Counted from the first letter of the stretch, positions 1 through 8,786 are shown. The stretch: 14,401 bases of DNA from CAYVBE01 sp964448935 (GCA_964448935.1 CAYVBE010000100.1:1-14401), one strand, 5' to 3'. Translations and numbers: made by a program. Notes: generated by a model from the sequence alone, not told the origin.

Positions 1-309
1 CATATGGGGGACCAAGAAGCTTGTGTGAGCAAGTTTTAGTTCATCGGCTCAGTTGTGGGCCCATGACCGACGCTTTGTAAACCGTCTGCGACCAACACCC
101 AAAAGCTGGGGTGTTTCCTGGGCGAATGGTGAATTCACGGCGCTCAAGCGGGAAGGCCAGAAAGCCAGCGACTGCCAAGCCGCCAAACCGAGGATTGCGG
201 TTTCCCCGCACTTAAGGATGATTACCGCTTTATATCCTGCAACGGCAAAGGGAAACGGCGCCCGCTGACGTGGTAATCGCCGCTCCGATGCGAGAGGCCT
301 GCAAAAAGG
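1..309. other. Intergenic left edge, no gene recognised
   Basis: No convincing gene lies here. One 71-codon open frame (53-268, plus) begins at a TTG, has no ribosome binding site and resembles nothing I know. Base composition is visibly less GC-rich than the rest of the window. Two small perfect inverted repeats are present: AACACCC/GGGTGTT at 94-100 and 109-115, and AAACCG/CGGTTT at 185-190 and 198-203. Both lie downstream of the leftward gene that ends at 310 and could shape its 3' end, but neither is followed by a T-run on either strand, so I do not call a terminator. Confidence 0.5.
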
Positions 310-3300
310 CTACGGCCAGACGAGTTCGATTCCGGAGAGAACGGGCTCCTTGAGGGGTGACTCAATGTGCGGGGAGAGGGAGATGGTCAGGTCTCCTTTC
401 AGTTTAACCCGTGCCACGTCCTTGACCAGCACGCGCCCGGCGCCGCCGGCTTCCCGGAAGATGTCCAGGCGCTTCAGCGCTTTCTTGCCGTTGACGGCCA
501 CCTCAAAAACGCGTTCGCCCGCAGCCTCGGCCTCGAATTCGGCGAAGTAGAGCCGGACCCCGGCCCTCTCCGGTTTGAGCCTTCCGAAGTGCAGCCTCAC
601 CTCTTCAACCCCCTTCAGTCCGGACGCGCCCACCCACGCCATGTCCTGCCCCGCCATGCAGAGCGAAGGTTTCTGGAAAACGCGCGGCTCGCGTGGAACG
701 GTGGAGATCACGAGATCGCGCTCTTTTCCGTCCCTTTCCACCAGGGCCTCGTCCTGGATCGGCGAGGTCACCTCGCGGCGCCAGGCGGTCACGGGGAACT
801 GGAAGAAGGTGGTCTTCTCCTCGCTGACCCGGTCGCCCGGCGCACCGAAGTTGATGCCGATGCGGTCTGCGCCCGCCCTGCCGCGGGCTGCTCCCCACAG
901 AGCGGCATCCGGCATCGGGGCCAGGGCCAGCGTAGTCTTGATGCTGTAGTTGCACACGCAGCCGGTGGCCACCTTCGGCGCGTTCAGAAGGCCGTCCGCA
1001 GGAATCAAGCTCCCGTTGCAACTCGGCCGAAATCCCGGCAGGGCCACCAGGCCGTTGCCGTCCGCCAGGTCCAGGTAGCCCGAGGTGGAAGTCCTGAAAG
1101 TCATCATGTTCACGCCGGCCAGGGGGTTGTCGCACCCGCGCCCTTTTGCCGTGCCAAAACCCAGGTAGGAGTTGGTGCGCACGTCGTAGGCGTTCGCGCC
1201 GTTGCCGAAATACCTGTCACCGACGATGACCACGCCGGGCATGTGCTTGCCTGTCCTTTGCCACAGGAGTTCGCCCGTGCTGCCATCCCGGCCGCTTATG
1301 GCGGTCTCGTCCCACCCGCGGATCGTGGCGTCCGGAACGCCCACCACCACGTCGGCCTCGCGGGAATATCCCAACCAGGTATCGCTCACCCCTTCGTCCT
1401 GACGCCATATCTGCGTGCCCGTGCGGAGGTCCAGGGCGAGAAGTGTGGCACGTCCGTTGTCGGCCGTAATCTCCTCGAATCGTTCGGCCATGCCTTCCGT
1501 GGCCAGGTCCACCAGGAAGACCCTGCCGTTGCCCAGGGCCAGGGCGTTGCTCCGGTACGCGAAACCGGCTTTCCGGCTCCAGAGCACTTCCCCGCTGTGG
1601 CGGTCGAGAGCGAACAGTTCTCTATGCACGGCGCCGTTCCAGGGGTCGGCGCCGAATCCGAATCTGTATGTCAATCCCTCGTGCCACGACGAGGCCTCCG
1701 TCCCCCGCTCACGGTTCGCCAGTGTATCGGCCTGTGCGACCAGCACGTCGTCCAGAACGGAGATCGTGCCCCACTTTTCCCCGTCCGGAAGGGCGAACTC
1801 CGCCCTGGTCTCGCCCGTGGCCGGTTCCAGGAGCAGGCATCTGGTGGGCGTCTTGACGTACACGGTGTCGGGCAGCGAAACCATGTTGTTCCCCATGACG
1901 ATGAACGCCCTGGGCGTGTAGCTGCGGTCCCTGTCTGCCAGGAAACCGGCCATGCCCGGTATCTCCCTCTGCCACAGCAACTCGCCCGTGTAGGCGTCGT
2001 AGGCAGTCAGCAGGTCCTTTTTCTGACAGAGGACCCGCCCGTCCACCACCTGCGGCCGCGGCGCGCCCTTGTGACGGTCGGCGAAGTAGTCACCACCGGC
2101 TGCTCCGCCGTACCAGGTGACGCCGAGCGGGCCGCGCACGCGGGAATCCTCCGAAGACAGCGTGTTGGCAGGAGTGCCGTTGTCGTGGGTCCACGGGGCG
2201 GCCCCGGGAAGCGGCCCCGTGCGCGCGAGCACCGTCATGCGTTCCCGCTCCCGGACACGGGCGCCGCCCAGATTCAGTTGCTCGATCTGCGCCCGCACTT
2301 TCGGGCTCTCGAAACAGGCTCGCCCGCCGTAGGGCCGCAGTTTGCTGAAGATCACCCCGGGGTCGAAGGCAGAGAGGTCCTTCTCCGAACAGATCAGGTT
2401 CATCAGGTAAGGCGGCAGTCCTTCGATGGAGTCCTGCATCAGGTCCACCTTCGTTCCGTAGAGGCCCATCGCGTCCAGGTCGGCGCGCAGCTTGCGCATC
2501 GCGGCCGCATCGCCGTCGGCGGCCACCACGCGGTAGAAATCACCCCTCAGGACCAGGGCTTTGACCAGTTCCCCATCCTCCACGCCGGCGACCAGGCAGA
2601 TGCCGGAACTGCCGCCGGCGAGGATTCTCGCCGCACGCTCCGCGGCGCCGGGCGCGACGTCTTGTTCCGCAGTCTTTCCGTGCACGATGGTCCGGGGCTG
2701 TCCTCCGCCCCCGCCGAAGCAATGCAGAGTGCCGTCGCAGGTGGAGACCAGCAGTTTGCCCCGCCCGGCGATCACGCTGCCCACTTCGGCCTCGAAAGAG
2801 TGGGACCACAGCGGGGTCCCGTCCTCGGGGTCCAGGGCCATCAATTCGCCGCCCTTGCCGGCAAAGAGACGTCCTCCGGTCTTGATCCACACGCGGTCGC
2901 ATTCCGGTGACTCCTCGAGCACCCGGGAGTCCAGAGCGCCGTGGACCTTCGTCTGTCTGTACTCATAATCCCGGCGGAGTTTGTGGTCCAGGGGAAGGAC
3001 CGGCATGGGTTTGCTGTTCAGGTCGTACCTGATCACTTTTCGTCCCGGCACCCAGGCCGCGTCGCCCTCCACAACGGGACGGTAGGCCCACGGGCGGAGG
3101 CTGCCGTCGGCCAGGCAATAACCCAGTGTGCAGGACTCCAGGTCCAGCAGATAAGCGCCGTTGAAGTACTTATCGCCGGCTCCCGTCAGCAGCCAGCCGG
3201 AACTCTGCCATCCGGTTTCGTACGGAAGCCGCTCACCGGTGTCCGCGTTGAACCGCATGGGCCGGGCGCGTCCGTTCGAGACCAGCAGAGTATTGCCGCA

Positions 3301-3999
3301 CAGCGCCATTGTGCCCTGGGGCGAGAGCCCGCTGATGCCCATGCCGCCGTGGGGATGGAGGGAGTAGAAGTTGGAAGAATCGGTGTTCTGCCACACCACC
3401 CGCCCGGTCTCCGCATCCAGAGCCTGGACGAACGTCCCCATGAAAGGCCAGACACCGGAGGCGAAATAGACCGTGCCTTCCTTGACCAGCACCCCGGCAC
3501 GGGCGGCCCACTGGGAGATAAGCCGCCCGTTGCCCAGGACGTATTTGTGGGCCGGCCCGCCGAAATACTTCCAGCGCACTCGCCCCGTTGCTGAATCCAG
3601 GCAGTAGCAGTAACCATCATCGGAGGCAAAATAGACCGCGCCATTGTGCACGGCGGGCGGCCGCCGGATCGGACCGCCGGCGGGGAAGGACCACACCTCG
3701 GCTCCCGTTTCCAGGTCCAGAGCCACCAGCCGGTCGGTGCCGTTCAGGCCCAGGTAGACGAAATCGCCGCTCAGAACCGGCTCGTAGGCCAGGTCAATAT
3801 GGAGCCGGTCCTCCGACGGCCAGACCGGCTGCGGCGCGGGGAACCGCGCCTGCCACTCCAGACGCAGGTCCTCCGGCAGTTGATGCGGCGTGGAATGCTG
3901 CCGCTGCACTCCGTTGCCATAAGTCGGCCAGTCGCCCTCCGCGCCAGGCGCCGCACTTGCCAGACACAACACCAAGCCGAACGCCAAACGCCACTTCAT
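310..3999 (-). CDS. Secreted PQQ-repeat beta-propeller protein with methyltransferase-like insert and malectin-like C-terminus
   Basis: The protein is 1229 aa. I start it at the ATG at 3999, not at the open frame that continues to 5064, because this ATG is preceded by GAGAGGGGAG seven bases upstream and opens a signal peptide (MKWRLAFGLVLCLASAAPGA). The mature protein begins DWPTYGNG, the usual opening of PQQ-like/BamB-like propellers. Repeats such as LVALDLETGAEVWSF and LYCLDSATGRVRW-type blades cover roughly residues 55-435 and 590-1040. Between them, at about 450-565, is a Rossmann-like segment (CLVAGVEDGELV, VVAADGDAAAMRKLRADLDA, LPPYLMNLIC) resembling a degenerate class I SAM methyltransferase. 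Residues about 1125-1229 are malectin-like (GERVFEVAVNGKKALKRLDI, ending LSGIELVW). Function is unknown; a periplasmic or envelope role is inferred. No PQQ dehydrogenase catalytic signature was recognised, so an enzyme role should not be assumed. Confidence 0.88.
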   Translation of the reverse strand: MKWRLAFGLVLCLASAAPGAEGDWPTYGNGVQRQHSTPHQLPEDLRLEWQARFPAPQPVWPSEDRLHIDLAYEPVLSGDFVYLGLNGTDRLVALDLETGAEVWSFPAGGPIRRPPAVHNGAVYFASDDGYCYCLDSATGRVRWKYFGGPAHKYVLGNGRLISQWAARAGVLVKEGTVYFASGVWPFMGTFVQALDAETGRVVWQNTDSSNFYSLHPHGGMGISGLSPQGTMALCGNTLLVSNGRARPMRFNADTGERLPYETGWQSSGWLLTGAGDKYFNGAYLLDLESCTLGYCLADGSLRPWAYRPVVEGDAAWVPGRKVIRYDLNSKPMPVLPLDHKLRRDYEYRQTKVHGALDSRVLEESPECDRVWIKTGGRLFAGKGGELMALDPEDGTPLWSHSFEAEVGSVIAGRGKLLVSTCDGTLHCFGGGGGQPRTIVHGKTAEQDVAPGAAERAARILAGGSSGICLVAGVEDGELVKALVLRGDFYRVVAADGDAAAMRKLRADLDAMGLYGTKVDLMQDSIEGLPPYLMNLICSEKDLSAFDPGVIFSKLRPYGGRACFESPKVRAQIEQLNLGGARVRERERMTVLARTGPLPGAAPWTHDNGTPANTLSSEDSRVRGPLGVTWYGGAAGGDYFADRHKGAPRPQVVDGRVLCQKKDLLTAYDAYTGELLWQREIPGMAGFLADRDRSYTPRAFIVMGNNMVSLPDTVYVKTPTRCLLLEPATGETRAEFALPDGEKWGTISVLDDVLVAQADTLANRERGTEASSWHEGLTYRFGFGADPWNGAVHRELFALDRHSGEVLWSRKAGFAYRSNALALGNGRVFLVDLATEGMAERFEEITADNGRATLLALDLRTGTQIWRQDEGVSDTWLGYSREADVVVGVPDATIRGWDETAISGRDGSTGELLWQRTGKHMPGVVIVGDRYFGNGANAYDVRTNSYLGFGTAKGRGCDNPLAGVNMMTFRTSTSGYLDLADGNGLVALPGFRPSCNGSLIPADGLLNAPKVATGCVCNYSIKTTLALAPMPDAALWGAARGRAGADRIGINFGAPGDRVSEEKTTFFQFPVTAWRREVTSPIQDEALVERDGKERDLVISTVPREPRVFQKPSLCMAGQDMAWVGASGLKGVEEVRLHFGRLKPERAGVRLYFAEFEAEAAGERVFEVAVNGKKALKRLDIFREAGGAGRVLVKDVARVKLKGDLTISLSPHIESPLKEPVLSGIELVWP

Positions 4000-4012
4000 G
4001 TCAACGCTCCCC

Positions 4013-4045
4013 TCTCCGCGGAGACCCCTGATGGCCTTCCAGGGG
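4013..4045 (-). promoter_or_regulatory. Leader hairpins just upstream of the beta-propeller start
   Basis: A perfect 12-bp palindrome TCTCCGCGGAGA occupies 4013-4024, directly abutting the Shine-Dalgarno stretch GGGGAG at 4007-4012. A second inverted repeat, CCCCTG (4025-4030) with CAGGGG (4040-4045), has a nine-base loop. Both fall in the predicted leader RNA. They could limit ribosome access, but this is inference from position only. Confidence 0.35.
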
Positions 4046-4075
4046 CGAGATTCCGGACACGAGCACCATACCGGC

Positions 4076-4104
4076 TTTATACCCACCGCCGCCCCGCAAC
4101 GCAA
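4076..4104 (-). promoter_or_regulatory. Putative sigma-70-type promoter of the beta-propeller gene
   Basis: On the minus strand TTGCGT (4104-4099) is followed after exactly 17 bases by TATAAA (4081-4076). The -10 matches the consensus at five of six bases and the -35 at three of six. Transcription would start near 4069 and give a leader of about 70 bases before the ATG at 3999. The leader contains two inverted repeats, annotated separately. Confidence 0.5.
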
Positions 4105-4123
4105 GGCAACGGCGACGGCGAAA

Positions 4124-4221
4124 TGGACTGTGTGGACTTGGTGGACTGGCCGGCACCGCCGGCTGGCTGTTCCTGCGGACCTGCACAGCCTGGCTTGCCA
4201 GGATCCGTGGACTGGGTGGAC
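4124..4221. repeat. TGGACT repeat array with 9-bp period
   Basis: TGGAC occurs at 4124, 4133 and 4142 with an exact nine-base step, then again at 4208 and 4217 with the same step. An inverted copy, GTCCACCAG, lies at 4252-4260. The two clusters are separated by a hairpin-rich stretch. The array is intergenic, between the divergent beta-propeller and antitoxin genes. From memory, similar TGGACT-rich intergenic stretches occur in planctomycete genomes; their role is unknown to me. Confidence 0.6.
4149..4202. repeat. Paired hairpins between the two TGGACT clusters
   Basis: GCCGGC-ACC-GCCGGC (4149-4163) forms a six-bp stem with a three-base loop. CCTGG-CTTG-CCAGG (4189-4202) forms a five-bp stem with a four-base loop. 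Neither is followed by a T-run, so they look like part of the repeat element rather than terminators. Confidence 0.45.
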
Positions 4222-4265
4222 ACTGTGAACACGCCCGCCGCGAGGCAAACCGTCCACCAGACGCC

Positions 4266-4307
4266 TTGACAACAGCTTTTGGCTGTGTAAGACTATAGAA
4301 TGTAAGA
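4266..4307 (+). promoter_or_regulatory. Putative promoter and operator of the toxin-antitoxin operon
   Basis: This AT-rich stretch carries a perfect -35 TTGACA at 4266-4271. The -10 is less clear: TAAGAC at 4288 with a 16-bp spacer, or TATAGA at 4294 with an over-long 22-bp spacer. Overlapping it are an inverted repeat ACAGC/GCTGT (4272-4276 and 4282-4286) and a direct repeat TGTAAGA (4286-4292 and 4301-4307, 15-bp step). Antitoxins of this kind usually repress their own operon, so these repeats are candidate operator sites. Confidence 0.45.
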
Positions 4308-4330
4308 GTAATATTCTCAGGAGCACAGAC

Positions 4331-4561
4331 ATGAAAATCACATCTAAAGGACAAGTCACCATCCCCGCCCGGATACGCGAGGATATCGGGCTGCTGCCCG
4401 GCACCGAGGTGGAGTTCGAGGTGGAGGACGGCAAGGCCGTTATCAAGAAAGCGGCCGGCTCTCGGCGGCGCGGCAGGCGGCTGGTGAATGCCATGAAGGG
4501 CAAGGGGGCGGTGCGCATGAGCACCGACGAGATCATGGCCCTGACCCGGGGCGAAGAATGA
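4331..4561 (+). CDS. AbrB/MazE/SpoVT-type antitoxin
   Basis: This is a 76-aa protein with a swapped-hairpin AbrB-type DNA-binding domain: MKITSKGQVTIPARIREDIG, followed by LLPGTEVEFEVEDGKAVIKK. The C-terminal half (RRRGRRLVNAMKG, then MSTDEIMALTRGEE) is the usual toxin-binding tail found when such antitoxins are paired with PIN toxins. AGGAG lies eight bases before the ATG. The stop overlaps the start of the toxin gene in an ATGA quartet at 4558-4561, so translation is probably coupled. The expected role is to bind and neutralise the toxin and to repress the operon through the upstream repeats. The family call is firm; the exact class (VapB rather than MazE) is inferred from the PIN partner. 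Confidence 0.9.
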   Translation: MKITSKGQVTIPARIREDIGLLPGTEVEFEVEDGKAVIKKAAGSRRRGRRLVNAMKGKGAVRMSTDEIMALTRGEE

Positions 4562-4965
4562 GCCGCGTTCTGGTGGACTCCAACGTCTTGCTCGACGTGT
4601 TCACCGAGGATGAGAACTGGTTCGAGTGGTCGCGCGAGGCCCTGGAGCGCTGCGCCGAAGACAGCATCGTCTGCATTAACCCGGTGATCTACGCCGAGGC
4701 CTCGGTCCGCTTCGAGCGGATCGAGGAGATGGAATCGGTGCTGCCGCCGGACCTCGTCGAGCGGCTGCTTATCCCCTACGAGGCGGCATTCCTGGCGGGC
4801 AAGTGCTTTCTGGACTACCGCCGTCGCGGCGGTAAGCGCTCCGCCCCGTTGCCAGACTTCTTCATCGGCGCCCATGCAGCGGTGGAGAATATGAGGCTGC
4901 TCACCCGCGATATGGGCCGCTACCGAACCTACTTCCCCGGGCTGAAGTTGATCTGCCCGGACTGA
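4558..4965 (+). CDS. PIN-domain ribonuclease toxin (VapC-like)
   Basis: The protein is 135 aa, the usual size for a VapC toxin. PIN-domain acidic residues that bind metal can be picked out: D7 (VLVDSNVLLDV), E47 (NPVIYAEAS), D100 (PLPDFFIGAHA) and D118 (LLTRDMGRYRTYFP). All four expected positions are filled, so the nuclease looks intact. VapC toxins cut tRNA or rRNA when freed from the antitoxin; the target of this one cannot be read from sequence. It starts inside the last codons of the antitoxin gene (ATGA overlap) with only a weak ribosome binding site of its own, consistent with coupled translation and lower yield than the antitoxin. Confidence 0.92.
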   Translation: MSRVLVDSNVLLDVFTEDENWFEWSREALERCAEDSIVCINPVIYAEASVRFERIEEMESVLPPDLVERLLIPYEAAFLAGKCFLDYRRRGGKRSAPLPDFFIGAHAAVENMRLLTRDMGRYRTYFPGLKLICPD

Positions 4966-4989
4966 CCGTGCAGATGCACCGGGCAGTCC
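4959..4989 (+). terminator. Stem-loop at the toxin stop codon
   Basis: GGACTG (4959-4964) pairs with CAGTCC (4984-4989), and inside it GTGC (4968-4971) pairs with GCAC (4976-4979) around an AGAT loop. The stop codon TGA at 4963-4965 is partly in the stem. No U-tract follows, so it may be a weak terminator or an RNA-stabilising structure. Confidence 0.3.
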
Positions 4990-4999
4990 ATCCGGTCGC

Positions 5000-5028
5000 T
5001 TGCTCTCGGGCTCCCCTTGCGATAGGGT
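5000..5028 (+). promoter_or_regulatory. Weak candidate promoter of the URO-D family gene
   Basis: TTGCTC (5000-5005), a 17-bp spacer and TAGGGT (5023-5028) lie between the toxin gene and the next start at 5063. Each box matches the consensus at only three of six positions. The gene may instead be read from upstream. Confidence 0.22.
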
Positions 5029-5062
5029 GCTGGACGTTTTGGAATCTGATGGAGTGGCACTC

Positions 5063-6205
5063 ATGCTGACGGACTACATCGCAGAGGTCAGGCAACGGTA
5101 TGAGGACTGGTGGGAGGGCAGGTCCTCGGAGCCGCTGCTCTACGTGATCTTCCAGCGGGATGACTCGGATTACCCGGCCGCGGTCCGGGACTGGATGGAG
5201 CCCCGGACCGTGGAACGCTGGACCGGCTGGCGGCATGAGTTCGTCTTCGGGCAAGCGGTGCAACTGTCGGCGGAGACGGGTGACCTGACCTACGTGGATG
5301 ATGCGATTGACCTGTTCGCCCGCCACGCGGACGCGACCGATCGGATCGCCGAGGGCTACCACTTCCTGTTCATCAACCTGGGCGCTTCAATGATGTCCGC
5401 CTTCCTGACCGGGGTGACGGATTTCCGCGGCGATACCATCTGGCTGGAGCTGCCCGAGCCGCTGACGCTGGACGAGATTCTGGAGCTGGACGCCTCCGAC
5501 GAGCCGCGCTATACGCAGGTCGCCTTCGAGGCCATCCGGCGGCTGGTGGACCGGCTCGGCGGTCGCTTCGTGTTCGCGCCGCCGGAGCTGGGCGGGATAC
5601 TCGATATACTCGCCGCGCTGCGCACGACGACCAACCTGCTGCTGGACACGATGGACCAGCCGGAGAAGCTGGACGCCTGCTTCGAGCACGTCTTCGACCT
5701 CTGGAAGCACTACCGCCGGCGGCTGTGGGATATCATCGAGCCCCACAACCGGCGCTGCTGGGCGCAGGCGATGCGGCTGCTGGCGGGCCGAGACAGCCAC
5801 CTGGGCACCTGCGACTTCTCCGCCATGATATCGCCGGAGGCGTTCGAACGCTGGGTGACGCCGGTGCTGCGCTGGCAGATGGAGGACAGTGACGGGCGGC
5901 TCTACTACCACCTGGACGGCCCCGGCGAGCTGCCGCATGTGGAAAGGCTGCTGTCGCTGCCCGACCTGCGCGCCATCCAGTGGGTGCCGGGTGCGGGCAA
6001 CCCCGGCGGGCTGGACGAGCAATGGCACCCCCTCTACCGGCGCATCCTGGACGCCGGCAAGAAGGTCTGCCTCTCGGGCACCGGATCGGACCCCGAGCGG
6101 CTGAAGGCGTTCTTCGAGAAGTTCCCCGCGGAACGCTTCTTCGCCTCGTTCATGGTGGACGACCGGCGGAAGGCGGAGTCCCTGGTAGCCGCGCTGCGCG
6201 GCTGA
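5063..6205 (+). CDS. Uroporphyrinogen decarboxylase (URO-D) family protein, not haem HemE
   Basis: This is a 380-aa protein of the URO-D/cobalamin-methyltransferase TIM-barrel fold. I start it at the ATG at 5063, with GGAG eight bases upstream, rather than at the in-frame TTG at 5000. Recognisable pieces are CDFSAMISPEAFERWVTPVL (about 250-269), YYHLDGPGELPHVERLL (281-297) and LRAIQWVPGAGNPGG (302-316). These are typical of the large, uncharacterised URO-D paralogue group in planctomycetes and related bacteria. Corrinoid-thiol methyltransferases of the fold (MtaA/MtbA) carry a zinc site with a His-x-Cys motif; here the comparable place reads HLDG (H283, D285), so thiol methylation is doubtful. 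HemE is also unlikely, since its N-terminal arginine-rich substrate motif is not seen. Substrate unknown. Neighbours (toxin upstream, threonine synthase downstream) do not indicate a pathway. Confidence 0.8.
   Translation: MLTDYIAEVRQRYEDWWEGRSSEPLLYVIFQRDDSDYPAAVRDWMEPRTVERWTGWRHEFVFGQAVQLSAETGDLTYVDDAIDLFARHADATDRIAEGYHFLFINLGASMMSAFLTGVTDFRGDTIWLELPEPLTLDEILELDASDEPRYTQVAFEAIRRLVDRLGGRFVFAPPELGGILDILAALRTTTNLLLDTMDQPEKLDACFEHVFDLWKHYRRRLWDIIEPHNRRCWAQAMRLLAGRDSHLGTCDFSAMISPEAFERWVTPVLRWQMEDSDGRLYYHLDGPGELPHVERLLSLPDLRAIQWVPGAGNPGGLDEQWHPLYRRILDAGKKVCLSGTGSDPERLKAFFEKFPAERFFASFMVDDRRKAESLVAALRG
6187..6203 (+). terminator. Stem-loop overlapping the URO-D gene's last codons
   Basis: AGCCGCG-CTG-CGCGGCT is a perfect seven-bp stem with a three-base loop, ending just before the final base pair of the TGA at 6203-6205. 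It is followed by a G-run and then only short T-runs, so it is a poor intrinsic terminator by classical rules. Confidence 0.25.
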
Positions 6206-6303
6206 CGGGGGGCCTGTTTCCTTGCAAATCCGCGCGCCGGCGGCGAAAATAAAGCGCCGATCGTCGTGCAACTCATATTCCCTTGTCCCTGCCGAGACCG
6301 CCC

Positions 6304-7635
<1,332 letters not shown>

Positions 7636-7649
7636 GAACGGCGGGCGGT

Positions 7650-8756
7650 TCAGACCAGCGAACAGAGGATGTCCGCGCCTTCTTCCAGCGTGCTGTCCTC
7701 GGCGGCAAATGAGACGCGGAAGTGGGTCTTCTTCTCGCTGAAAACGCTGCCGGGTATGATGAGGACGCCGTGCTCGATCGCCTCCTTGCAGAAGGCATCG
7801 CCGTTGCCGCCGGGAGCGCGGGGGAAGGCGTAGAACGCGCCCTGCGGCTTCTGAAGCTCGAACTTGCGACTGAGCCCCTTGTAGATTATGTCGCGCTTGG
7901 ACTCGTAAGCGCGCACGTGCATCTCGGCGCTCAGGTCCAGCGCCGCCACGCCTGCCTCCTGGCTGATCGAGGGCGCGCAGACGAAGCTGAACTGCTGAAG
8001 TTTGGTCATCTCGGCGATCAGCGCCTTGGGCCCGATGGCGTACCCCAGCCGCCATCCCGTCATGGCCGAGGACTTGCTGAAACCGTTCAGCAGCAGCACG
8101 TTCTTCGTGTAAGAGGCCGGGCTGGCACACTTGCCGTCATAGCAGAACGTGCGGTAGATCTCGTCGCTGATGATGAGGACGTCGTTCTCGTCCGCCCAGC
8201 GTGCGATGGCCTTGACGTCCCTGGCGGGCATGACGACGCCGGTGGGGTTGCAGGGGCTGTTGAGCATGAGGACCTTGGCATCGGCGGCGCCGGCTTTCTC
8301 CAGTTTCCCGGGGGTCAGCCGGAAATCGGGATACGTATCCACGTAGAGCGGCTCGCCCCCGAGCAGGCGGCACAGGTGCTTGTACATCACGAAGTAGGGG
8401 TCGGGGATCGCCACGCGGTCGCCCTCGTTGATCAGCGCCAGCAAGGCGAGCAAGATGCCGCCGGAGACGCCGCTGGTGATGAGGATGTTGTTGTGGCGGA
8501 TGCCGCTCTGGCGCTTCTCGTGCTTCAGGACCTTATTGCGGAGTTCCTCGATCCCCTGGGTGACGGTGTACTTGTTGTGGCCGGTTTCGATGGCGTGCAT
8601 CGCCTTGGCCTTGATGGGCTCGGGCACATCGAAATCGGGCTGGCCGATACTCAGGTTGACGGGGTCTCGAAGCGACGCGGCGAGGTCGAAGACCTTCCGG
8701 ATGCCGGAAGAGTCTATCTGCTCCATTCTGTGGGCGATGGCGCGCCGGATGTCCAT
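7650..8756 (-). CDS. PLP-dependent class I/II aminotransferase (aspartate aminotransferase family)
   Basis: This is a 368-aa fold-type I aminotransferase. PLP-binding features are in the expected order: NSPCNPTG (166-173, N170), ISDEIY (196-201, D198 to the pyridine nitrogen, Y201), the Schiff-base lysine K228 in NGFSKSSAMTGWRLGYAIG (R236 to the phosphate), and R347 in THFRVSFA for the substrate carboxylate. The N-terminus (VNLSIGQPDFDVP, then HNKYTVTQGIEELR) is typical of subgroup I-gamma aspartate or alanine-type enzymes. The amino donor cannot be fixed from sequence. The gene is third in a leftward cluster, 30 bp after the small basic protein gene. The start at 8756 has only a weak ribosome binding site; translation may depend on the upstream genes. 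Confidence 0.92.
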   Translation of the reverse strand: MDIRRAIAHRMEQIDSSGIRKVFDLAASLRDPVNLSIGQPDFDVPEPIKAKAMHAIETGHNKYTVTQGIEELRNKVLKHEKRQSGIRHNNILITSGVSGGILLALLALINEGDRVAIPDPYFVMYKHLCRLLGGEPLYVDTYPDFRLTPGKLEKAGAADAKVLMLNSPCNPTGVVMPARDVKAIARWADENDVLIISDEIYRTFCYDGKCASPASYTKNVLLLNGFSKSSAMTGWRLGYAIGPKALIAEMTKLQQFSFVCAPSISQEAGVAALDLSAEMHVRAYESKRDIIYKGLSRKFELQKPQGAFYAFPRAPGGNGDAFCKEAIEHGVLIIPGSVFSEKKTHFRVSFAAEDSTLEEGADILCSLV

Positions 8757-8786
8757 GGCGTTCTCGGGGCCGGAAAGGGGTGCGGG

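Noticed and set aside
53..268. 71-codon open frame at the left edge
   Set aside because: It starts at TTG without a ribosome binding site, has no similarity I know and lies in a stretch with hairpins.
367..2910. 847-codon open frame on the plus strand opposite the beta-propeller gene
   Set aside because: Its translation is low-complexity His/Arg/Gln/Val-rich with no recognisable domain, no signal and no ribosome binding site; it mirrors the third-position GC of the real gene.
4124..4260. CRISPR array
   Set aside because: The repeated unit is only about six bases with a nine-base step and no spacer of 25-40 bases; no cas gene is nearby.
4000..5064. Upstream in-frame extension of the beta-propeller protein by 355 codons
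   Set aside because: It would run antisense through both toxin-antitoxin genes, and the ATG at 3999 has a good ribosome binding site and begins a signal peptide.
6206..6303. Threonine synthase promoter
   Set aside because: TTGCAA is present near 6222, but no -10-like hexamer stands at a proper distance, so I could not support a call.
7636..7649. Bidirectional terminator between threonine synthase and the aminotransferase
   Set aside because: The gap is only 14 bp and the GAAC/GTTC match gives a four-bp stem with no T-run on either strand.
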